This document shows, one piece after another, positions 57,432-64,000 of a DNA stretch of 64,000 nucleotides. Location: positions 62,001 to 126,000 of the forward strand of contig NZ_PJCA01000040.1 in assembly GCF_002836355.1 (NCBI RefSeq), read 5' to 3'. The number at the start of each line of letters is the position of its first letter. Position 1 is the stretch's first letter. Made by a program: the position numbers and the translations under genes. Origin of the DNA: Moritella sp. Urea-trap-13 (GTDB lineage: Bacteria > Pseudomonadota > Gammaproteobacteria > Enterobacterales > Moritellaceae). The notes under the pieces are model-generated. The model was not told where the DNA came from. It searched no databases and saw nothing but the letters and a program-made list of their open reading frames with translations.

Positions 57432-59747
57432 ATGATTAAAGCGACGTTGCACAAAAAAAGAGTTGGTATCGCGAGGCAATTACTTGTTTCAATTATACTT
57501 ATCAGCTCTATTTTTACATTACTCATTACAGGCTTGAATGTCTATCTTGATTATGAAAAAGATATCTCCTATGTTGAAACTCAGCTTGAGCAAGTAAAGC
57601 AAAGCTACTTATCGAGTTTAACGGCAAGTCTATGGATTGAAGACCGTGAGCAGCTTAAGCTGCAAGCCGAAGGTATCATGCAACTGCCCAGTGTGCATTA
57701 TCTTGAGATCAAAGATGATACTGGTTTTGTACTGCAATTAGGCACGCAATTATCCGAGTATCAGTACGAAGTTTCTTGGCTTATGCAGCAAGACTTCGGT
57801 AATAAGAATTTCGATCTGGCGACTATCAAAATACAATCTGACTTGTATTCTATCTATAAAGGTTTATGGGATAAATTTGTGATGTTGTTACTATCGCAAG
57901 TCATTAAAACCTTTATTGTGGCGCTATTTATCATCTTTGTGGTGTATAAGATTGTGGTTCGGCCGTTAACTGAAATGTCAGATGCGGTGAGCAAGTTTGA
58001 TCGTGACAAATTACCTCCTCCATTAGAGCTTGAACCACGTTTATTTGATGATGAAATTACCAATTTAACCACCAGTTACAACGCCTCAATTAAACAGATT
58101 CGCCATAATTATAATGAGCTTGAAGTTGCAAAGCGCCAAGCTGAAGATGCCAATTTGAAGAAAAGTGAATTTTTGGCCAATATGAGTCACGAGATCCGCA
58201 CGCCAATGAATGGGGTTATTGGTACAGCATCCTTATTACAAGAAATGCCGATGGGTCGCGAGCAGAAAGAATTTGTTGATATGTTGTATTCGTCATCGAT
58301 GACGTTACTTGATTTGATTAACGACATTCTGGATTTCTCGAAAATTGAATCGGGCCAATTAATACTTGCTAAAAACCCACTAAATCTGTTTGAGTTATGT
58401 AAAGAGATTGAAGGCAATTTTTCTATTATGGCAGGGCAAAAACAGATCGTGCTAGTCTGTCATATTGATGAACAAATACCTGATATGGTGCTCGGTGATA
58501 TCACCCAATTACGCCAAGTATTGAATAACCTATTATCTAATGCGATCAAGTTTACATCGATAGGTTATGTGCATTTGAATATAAAATTAATGGATCGAAA
58601 AGATAATAGTGCCGGTGTTATGTTCCAGGTTATCGATAGCGGTATTGGTATTGCTGCCGAGAGCCAACAAAAAATATTTGAAAAGTTTCAGCAAGCTGAT
58701 GGCAGTACAACACGTAATTACGGTGGTACTGGTCTAGGTTTAGCCATTTGTCGTAGCATTGTAAAATTAATGAATAGTGACATTCTTGTTTATAGTAAGC
58801 CTGGTAAAGGTAGCCGCTTTGAGTTTGTGGTTGAATTTGAATCTATTGACGAACTGTTGTTGGGTGCTGATTCAGAGCAAAGTCTTGCTGGATTATCTAT
58901 ATTGTTAGTCGATGACAGTATGTTAAATATGCGTATTACCGCGGCGCAATTACAAAATTTTGGTGCCAGAACAGCATATTGCGAAGATCCCAGTTTAAGT
59001 AAAAAAATGGTGCTGGATGCATTGGGCAGGGAAACACCTTTTGATTTAGTCATTCTTGATAAAATCATGCCACATATGGATGGTTTTACGGTCGCGAAAC
59101 AATTAATTGATGAGTTTGCTGAACTCACGCCTCGGTTAATGTTGATGTCTGCAGATGCGCAGATAGGTGATGATGTATTAGCAAAACAGCTCGGCATAAA
59201 AACGTTTTTGAGTCGCCCATATAAAGCGGATACCTTAAAAGCGGTGGTACTTAGCACTATGTTGGATCAACCAGCTGAAAGCATTGATGAGATCACCAGT
59301 GTGGAAGATAAAACAGCTGCTAGCGATGTTATGAAAGTGCTCTTAGTTGAGGATACATTTATTAATCAGAAAGTGACGATTATGATGCTACAAAAGCTGG
59401 GCATTGAGGTAACGCTTGCTGAAAATGGCCAAATTGCTGTTGATTTATGTAAAGAGCAGTCGTTTAATTTGATTTTAATGGATTGCCAAATGCCGGTGCT
59501 TGATGGTTTTGAAGCAACAAAAATCATTCGTGAAAATGAAGCGGCAGATCAACATATCCCCATCATTGCGTTAACTGCGAATGTACTGCAAACCGTAAAA
59601 GATAATTGCTTTGCGGCAGGGATGGATGACTTTATGGCCAAGCCCGTTAGCAAGCAGTTACTAACGCTGATGTTACAAAAGCATTTGTCACCTTGGTTAG
59701 CGGAACGACCTTATACGCATACAGTGGTATCTGTTAATTCGGCATGA
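57432..59747 (+). CDS. Hybrid histidine kinase with two receiver domains
   Basis: A 771-residue sensor (if ATG 57432 is the start; GTG 57384 or 57420 are alternatives, all with poor ribosome sites). Two membrane helices ([22 protein letters not shown] and [20 protein letters not shown]) flank a short periplasmic part of about 105 residues. HAMP-like linker, HisKA with His253 ([12 protein letters not shown]), HATPase_c ([29 protein letters not shown]), receiver 1 (Asp543 in [12 protein letters not shown]), receiver 2 (Asp684 in [16 protein letters not shown]). Receiver 1 has SRPY where the conserved lysine is expected. There is no Hpt domain, so a separate phosphotransfer protein is needed. 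Confidence 0.9.
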   Translation: MIKATLHKKRVGIARQLLVSIILISSIFTLLITGLNVYLDYEKDISYVETQLEQVKQSYLSSLTASLWIEDREQLKLQAEGIMQLPSVHYLEIKDDTGFVLQLGTQLSEYQYEVSWLMQQDFGNKNFDLATIKIQSDLYSIYKGLWDKFVMLLLSQVIKTFIVALFIIFVVYKIVVRPLTEMSDAVSKFDRDKLPPPLELEPRLFDDEITNLTTSYNASIKQIRHNYNELEVAKRQAEDANLKKSEFLANMSHEIRTPMNGVIGTASLLQEMPMGREQKEFVDMLYSSSMTLLDLINDILDFSKIESGQLILAKNPLNLFELCKEIEGNFSIMAGQKQIVLVCHIDEQIPDMVLGDITQLRQVLNNLLSNAIKFTSIGYVHLNIKLMDRKDNSAGVMFQVIDSGIGIAAESQQKIFEKFQQADGSTTRNYGGTGLGLAICRSIVKLMNSDILVYSKPGKGSRFEFVVEFESIDELLLGADSEQSLAGLSILLVDDSMLNMRITAAQLQNFGARTAYCEDPSLSKKMVLDALGRETPFDLVILDKIMPHMDGFTVAKQLIDEFAELTPRLMLMSADAQIGDDVLAKQLGIKTFLSRPYKADTLKAVVLSTMLDQPAESIDEITSVEDKTAASDVMKVLLVEDTFINQKVTIMMLQKLGIEVTLAENGQIAVDLCKEQSFNLILMDCQMPVLDGFEATKIIRENEAADQHIPIIALTANVLQTVKDNCFAAGMDDFMAKPVSKQLLTLMLQKHLSPWLAERPYTHTVVSVNSA

Positions 59748-59820
59748 GGCAGCCTGACTGGATAGGTTTGCTATAAATGAATTATTGGTAATTACGAATA
59801 ATTAAAATAAAATGCAATAA

Positions 59821-59854
59821 AAAAGGCGAACAATGTATATTGTTCGCTTTTTTT
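59821..59854. terminator. Bidirectional terminator between kinase and cytochrome c' genes
   Basis: Stem GCGAACAAT / ATTGTTCGC with loop GTAT, an A-rich left flank and a long T-run to the right. Confidence 0.9.
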
Positions 59855-59869
59855 ATTTATCCTAAGCGG

Positions 59870-60331
59870 TTATTTGAATTTGTAGTCGCTGTGGCAAGAT
59901 TTGCAGTTTTTCGCTGTTTGGCCAAATGCTTTTTTAATGTCGCCGCGTTCACCTCTTGCAGAAACAAATGCTAAATTCTTTGTGTCAGCAGTAAACTTAG
60001 CAAACTTTTTGTCAAAACCAGCTGTATCTTTCCAAATTTCAGATTTTGCTTTGGTATTGCCTTCTTGGCTGTCAGCAGAAGCAAAACCAGCATGTGCCAT
60101 TGGTACAAGATGTGATAACTGCATTGCACGTAGTTGGAACTGCGAGTCGTCCCATTGTTTTTTGCCTTTAACCATATCAGCCATATCAGAAAAGTTGATG
60201 GCGATCATCGTTAATGCTGATTGACGGTATTTAATATCTGTTTCCGCTTTATCAAACGTTGCTGCTTGCGCTGTTGAGAACATCATTAATGATGTGAGAC
60301 CCGCTAATTTTAGTGTTTTGCTCCAGAACAT
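59870..60331 (-). CDS. Cytochrome c'
   Basis: A 153-residue periplasmic four-helix cytochrome c'. Signal peptide (LAGLTSLMMFSTAQA), mature part starting ATFDKAETDIKYRQSALTMI, and the haem site CKSCH placed near the C-terminus (CKSCHSDYKFK), the class II arrangement. These proteins bind nitric oxide at the open haem face and are linked to NO tolerance. It is a single-gene unit. Confidence 0.92.
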   Translation of the reverse strand: MFWSKTLKLAGLTSLMMFSTAQAATFDKAETDIKYRQSALTMIAINFSDMADMVKGKKQWDDSQFQLRAMQLSHLVPMAHAGFASADSQEGNTKAKSEIWKDTAGFDKKFAKFTADTKNLAFVSARGERGDIKKAFGQTAKNCKSCHSDYKFK

Positions 60332-60502
60332 CTTGCTTACTTCCTTTTTATGTTGGTTTAATTATACGTTTACAATCTATTATGCTCTTGATAGTAAACT
60401 ATTTTTAGGATTTGGGGAATGTGATTTATTACATTGTTGAGCAAAATTTGTATGTTAAATTAATTGCTACCTAAACAGTATTCATTAGTTAAGGAAGGTA
60501 TA

Positions 60503-60673
60503 ATGCGAGCAGATTATATCATCGAACGATCACATCTCTCATTTCGGCATATTGGCACATCGCGGGCGGTATTTTTAATTTGTTTACTTTATTTACGTTC
60601 AACAGTCACGACACTCGCCAGTCAGCTACCAGTGGCGGTCTCAGCATTAGATTCAGGTATAGTTGTCGAATAA
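60503..60673 (+). CDS. Possible small protein of 56 residues
   Basis: An ATG frame behind a strong ribosome site (AAGGAAGG, 4 bases before ATG) in the interval between the cytochrome c' gene and dnaK. The product starts MRADYIIERSHLSFRHIG and has a short hydrophobic stretch (AVFLICLLYLRSTV) and a small-residue tail. I recognise no family. It may be a small membrane protein or a chance frame. Confidence 0.35.
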   Translation: MRADYIIERSHLSFRHIGTSRAVFLICLLYLRSTVTTLASQLPVAVSALDSGIVVE

Positions 60674-60780
60674 TCGCTACCTAACATGGCTTAAATATAC
60701 GCTATTTATAGTGGCAATCGGTATATTCCGGTTTTTTTATACAAAATATTCAATTTTTTTTTAATAAATTCATCTTTCTG

Positions 60781-60808
60781 CTTGAAGCTTTCAATTTCGC
60801 CCCCATAT
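60781..60808 (+). promoter_or_regulatory. Sigma-32 heat-shock promoter of dnaK
   Basis: CTTGAA, 14 bases, then CCCCATAT: both halves equal the sigma-32 consensus (CTTGAA / CCCCATNT). About 145 bases upstream of dnaK. Confidence 0.85.
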
Positions 60809-60953
60809 TTATTTTCAATCGCAGAGATAACCTTGCAATGTGCGGGTTGTCAGTGACAGAAAAAGTATTTCGATAGACTTGAAATTGCTTTAACTGTCAC
60901 CATTTATTCTGTATCAAATTTGTAAATGAAGTATTTATTGGAGAATTACGATT

Positions 60954-62876
60954 ATGGGTAGAATCATTGGTATCGATTTAGGTACAACTAACTCTTGTGT
61001 ATCAATCTTAGATGGCGGCACTGCTCGTATCATCGAGAATGCTGAAGGTGATCGTACTACTCCATCAATCATCGCTTATAGCGCAGATGGTGAAACTTTA
61101 GTAGGTCAACCTGCAAAACGTCAAGCTGTAACTAACCCTGAAAACACGCTGTTTGCAATCAAGCGTATGATCGGCCGTCGTTTTGAAGATGAAGAAATCC
61201 AACGTGACATCAAAATCATGCCGTTCAAAATTGTTAAAGCTGACAATGGTGATGCATGGGTTGAAGCGAAAGGCCAAAAAATGGCTCCGCCACAAATTTC
61301 TGCTGAAGTTTTGAAAAAAATGAAAAAAACAGCAGAAGACTATTTAGGTGAAGCAGTAACTGAAGCGGTTATTACTGTACCTGCATACTTCAACGATTCA
61401 CAACGCCAAGCAACGAAAGATGCTGGTCGTATCGCTGGTCTTGAAGTTAAACGTATTATCAACGAACCAACTGCTGCTGCATTCGCATATGGCGTAAACA
61501 CAGCTAAAGGCGACAGCGTTGTTGCTGTATACGACCTTGGTGGTGGTACATTCGATATCTCTATCATCGAAATCGATGAAGTAGATGGCGAGAAGACGTT
61601 TGAAGTACTAGCAACTAACGGTGATACTCACCTAGGTGGCGAAGATTTCGATACACGTCTAATCAACTACCTAGTAGCAGAGTTCAAAAAAGAACAAAGC
61701 TTCGACCTAACGAACGATCCGCTAGCAATGCAACGTCTTAAAGAAGCTGCAGAAAAAGCGAAAATCGAACTGTCTTCAGCACAACAAACAGATGTTAACT
61801 TACCTTACATCACTGCTGATGCATCAGGTCCTAAACATTTAAACATCAAAGTTACACGTGCTAAATTAGAATCTCTAGTTGAAGACCTAGTTAAAGCAAC
61901 AATTGAACCATTACGTATTGCACTACAAGATGCAGACCTAGCTGTTGGAGATATCAACGATATCATCCTAGTTGGTGGTCAAACACGTATGCCTATGGTT
62001 CAAGCTGCTGTTACTGAATTCTTCGGTAAAGAAGCACGTAAAGACGTTAACCCTGATGAAGCTGTTGCAATGGGCGCGGCGATTCAAGGTGCGGTACTTT
62101 CTGGCGACAAAACAGATGTACTTCTTCTAGACGTTACACCTCTATCTCTAGGTATTGAGACTATGGGTGGTGTTATGACTAAGCTTATCGAGAAAAACAC
62201 AACTATCCCGACTAAAGCGTCACAAACATTCTCAACAGCTGAAGATAACCAAGCTGCTGTAACTGTTCACGCAATCCAAGGCGAGCGTAAACGTGCTGCA
62301 GACAACAAATCACTAGGTCAATTCAACCTAGAAGGTATCCGTCCTGCACAACGTGGTATCCCACAAATCGAAGTTGCTTTCGATATTGATGCTGATGGTA
62401 TCCTACACGTATCTGCTACTGATAAAGATACTGGTAAAGAACAAAAAATCACAATCCAAGCGTCTTCTGGTCTTTCTGATGAAGAAGTAGAAGCAATGGT
62501 ACGTGATGCTGAAGCAAACTCTGCTGAAGATGCTAAATTTGAAGAGCTAGTACAAGCACGTAACCAAGCTGATGCAATGGTTCACGGTACGCGTAAGCAA
62601 ATCGAAGAAGCTGGCGAAGCACTACCTGCTGATGAAAAAGAAAAAATTGAAGCTGCTATTGTTGAACTAGAAGCTGCAATTAAAGGCGAAGACAAAGAAG
62701 CGATTGAAGCAAAAACTCAAACGTTGATGGAAGCCGCTCAAAAATTAATGGAAATTGCTCAACAGCAAGCTGAAGCACAGCAAGCTGGCGCTGGTTCAGA
62801 ACAGTCACAAGAAAAAGATGTGGCTGGTGATGTTGTTGATGCTGAATTTGAAGAAGTAAAAGACGACAAAAAATAG
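60954..62876 (+). CDS. dnaK: Molecular chaperone DnaK
   Basis: Hsp70 of the cytoplasm, 640 residues, standard length. ATPase domain landmarks [43 protein letters not shown] and [13 protein letters not shown]; linker [14 protein letters not shown]; substrate domain and helical lid; C-terminal Gln/Ala-rich stretch and the end EEVKDDKK, the usual EEVKD co-chaperone motif. GGAG precedes the ATG. A sigma-32 promoter drives it and dnaJ follows, with a hairpin between. Confidence 0.98.
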   Translation: MGRIIGIDLGTTNSCVSILDGGTARIIENAEGDRTTPSIIAYSADGETLVGQPAKRQAVTNPENTLFAIKRMIGRRFEDEEIQRDIKIMPFKIVKADNGDAWVEAKGQKMAPPQISAEVLKKMKKTAEDYLGEAVTEAVITVPAYFNDSQRQATKDAGRIAGLEVKRIINEPTAAAFAYGVNTAKGDSVVAVYDLGGGTFDISIIEIDEVDGEKTFEVLATNGDTHLGGEDFDTRLINYLVAEFKKEQSFDLTNDPLAMQRLKEAAEKAKIELSSAQQTDVNLPYITADASGPKHLNIKVTRAKLESLVEDLVKATIEPLRIALQDADLAVGDINDIILVGGQTRMPMVQAAVTEFFGKEARKDVNPDEAVAMGAAIQGAVLSGDKTDVLLLDVTPLSLGIETMGGVMTKLIEKNTTIPTKASQTFSTAEDNQAAVTVHAIQGERKRAADNKSLGQFNLEGIRPAQRGIPQIEVAFDIDADGILHVSATDKDTGKEQKITIQASSGLSDEEVEAMVRDAEANSAEDAKFEELVQARNQADAMVHGTRKQIEEAGEALPADEKEKIEAAIVELEAAIKGEDKEAIEAKTQTLMEAAQKLMEIAQQQAEAQQAGAGSEQSQEKDVAGDVVDAEFEEVKDDKK

Positions 62877-62906
62877 TAACGCCTAAGTTATTACTTTTTA
62901 AATAGC

Positions 62907-62935
62907 AAAGGCGTTGGTGCTTCACCAACGCCTTT
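62907..62935 (+). terminator. Hairpin between dnaK and dnaJ
   Basis: A 13-bp perfect stem (AAAGGCGTTGGTG / CACCAACGCCTTT) with a 3-base loop. The T-tract is only the TTT of the stem, so it is likely a partial terminator or an RNA-end element that lowers dnaJ relative to dnaK. Confidence 0.75.
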
Positions 62936-62971
62936 CGTATATCTAAATTATTTAAATTTAAGCTGATTATT

Positions 62972-64000
62972 ATGTCAAAACGCGATTATTATGAAGTGCT
63001 AGGTGTATCACGCGACGCTAGCGAAAAAGATGTTAAAAAGGCCTATAAGCGCCTTGCTATGAAATATCACCCAGATAGAACCAAGGGTGATAAAGGCATG
63101 GAAGAGCAATTTAAAGAAGTTAAAGAAGCCTATGAAGTGCTTAATGACTCACAGAAAAAAGCAGCTTATGACCAATATGGCCATGCCGGTGTAAATCAAC
63201 AAGGTGGTGGTCACGGTGGTCACGGTGACTTTGGTGATGTATTCGGCGATGTATTCGGTGACATCTTTGGCGGTGGCGGCGGCCGTGGTCGTCAACAGCG
63301 TGCTGCACGTGGTAGTGATCTGCGTTATAACATGGAACTTACGCTTGAAGAAGCGGTTCGTGGCGTAAGCAAAACGATTCGTATCCCAAGCCAATGTCAC
63401 TGTGAAGTGTGTAATGGTTCAGGTGCTAAAACAGGTACTAAAGCCGCAACTTGTAGCACTTGTCATGGCCAAGGCCAAGTACAAATGCGTCAAGGTTTCT
63501 TTGCGGTAAACCAAGCATGCCCAACCTGTCATGGTAAAGGCAAAATCATTAAAGATCCTTGCCGTAAGTGTCACGGTGAAGGCCGTTACGAACGCAGCAA
63601 AGATCTAAAAGTAACCATCCCTGCGGGTGTTGATACGGGCGATCGTATTCGTTTAACTGGCGAAGGCGAAGCTGGCGATGTTGGTGCCGGTGCTGGTGAT
63701 CTATATGTTCAAGTAAGTGTGCGTCAACACGCTATCTTTGAACGTGATGGTAGCAACCTTTATTGTGAAGTGCCAATTAGCTTCACTCATGCAGCTGTTG
63801 GTGGCGAAATTGAAGTACCTACTTTAGATGGTCGCGTTAAATTAAAAGTACCCGCTGAAACTCAAACTGGTCGCATGTTCCGTTTACGCGGTAAAGGCGT
63901 TAAGTCTGTACGTGGTGGTGCTACCGGTGATCTACTGTGTAAAGTAACGCTTGAAACGCCTGTTAAATTAAACGCAGAGCAAAAAGAGTTATTACATCAG
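62972..64000 (+). CDS. dnaJ: Chaperone DnaJ, cut by the window end
   Basis: Hsp40 partner of DnaK; 343 codons are present of a family length near 375-380. J-domain with the HPD motif ([10 protein letters not shown]), Gly/Phe-poor but Gly-rich linker ([22 protein letters not shown]), zinc domain with four CxxCxGxG units ([32 protein letters not shown]), then the substrate-binding C-terminal domain as far as the edge. The ribosome site before ATG 62972 is weak. Co-transcribed with dnaK, apart from read-through loss at the hairpin. Confidence 0.96.
   Translation, partial: MSKRDYYEVLGVSRDASEKDVKKAYKRLAMKYHPDRTKGDKGMEEQFKEVKEAYEVLNDSQKKAAYDQYGHAGVNQQGGGHGGHGDFGDVFGDVFGDIFGGGGGRGRQQRAARGSDLRYNMELTLEEAVRGVSKTIRIPSQCHCEVCNGSGAKTGTKAATCSTCHGQGQVQMRQGFFAVNQACPTCHGKGKIIKDPCRKCHGEGRYERSKDLKVTIPAGVDTGDRIRLTGEGEAGDVGAGAGDLYVQVSVRQHAIFERDGSNLYCEVPISFTHAAVGGEIEVPTLDGRVKLKVPAETQTGRMFRLRGKGVKSVRGGATGDLLCKVTLETPVKLNAEQKELLHQ

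Overview
The window looks like chromosomal DNA of a marine, probably cold-adapted gammaproteobacterium. Base composition is moderately AT-rich. The core genes (purM, upp, hda, bepA, xseA, guaBA, queA-tgt-yajC-secDF, dnaKJ) read like Vibrio/Shewanella relatives, and Moritella is my best guess for the genus. I saw no rRNA or tRNA gene, insertion sequence, CRISPR array, prophage or integrase. Almost every gene is intact; only the two at the edges (purM and dnaJ) are cut.

Layout. 1-10.7 kb is housekeeping: purM (partial) diverging from upp, a possible 38-residue small protein, a DUF2066 protein, hda, a DUF2069 membrane protein, an ArsC-like protein, bepA, a yeeN-type YebC protein, phnA, an enoyl-CoA hydratase/HIBCH-like enzyme and an iron alcohol dehydrogenase. 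10.7-30.2 kb is a formate dehydrogenase island. It holds a HTH/ligand-binding regulator and fdhD, DUF3305 and DUF3306 proteins, a four-cluster ferredoxin-like protein, a TorD-type chaperone, a 67-residue Tat peptide and fdhA-fdhB-fdhC. Converging on these is a molybdenum/tungsten operon (tupA-tupB-tupC-mobA-mobB/moeA). A sigma-54 response regulator and its histidine kinase complete the island. 30.2-38.4 kb is mixed accessory content: an LpxR-like protein, a Tat-exported PhoX phosphatase, a small conserved protein, a divergent MFS/AraC pair, a Rof-like protein and a chemoreceptor. 38.4-43.3 kb holds xseA and guaBA; 43.6-47.2 kb a large lipoprotein pullulanase; 47.6-48.1 kb an isolated TssJ-like lipoprotein; 48.3-53.9 kb queA-tgt-yajC-secD-secF. 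54-60.7 kb holds a rhodanese, a cytochrome b561, a NADAR-RibA fusion, a periplasmic binding protein paired with a hybrid histidine kinase, cytochrome c' and a small ORF. 61-64 kb holds dnaK and dnaJ.

The main result is in the formate dehydrogenase island. Four start regions (fdhD, DUF3305/3306, the ferredoxin-fdhABC operon and the tup operon) each carry the same 17-base element, TTGG-N8-TTGCT, in the correct orientation. This is the -24/-12 form of a sigma-54 promoter. Three 15-base imperfect palindromes (GNGACAWWWTGTYNC) lie upstream of two of these promoters, where enhancer sites for a sigma-54 activator belong, and the island encodes exactly one such activator (with GAFTGA) and its kinase. 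I infer a self-contained circuit in which this two-component system turns on the enzyme, its sulfur and chaperone factors, tungstate uptake and the last cofactor steps together. Gene clusters of this kind occur in related marine bacteria, so the cluster is not new; the cis-regulatory wiring is what I would check first.
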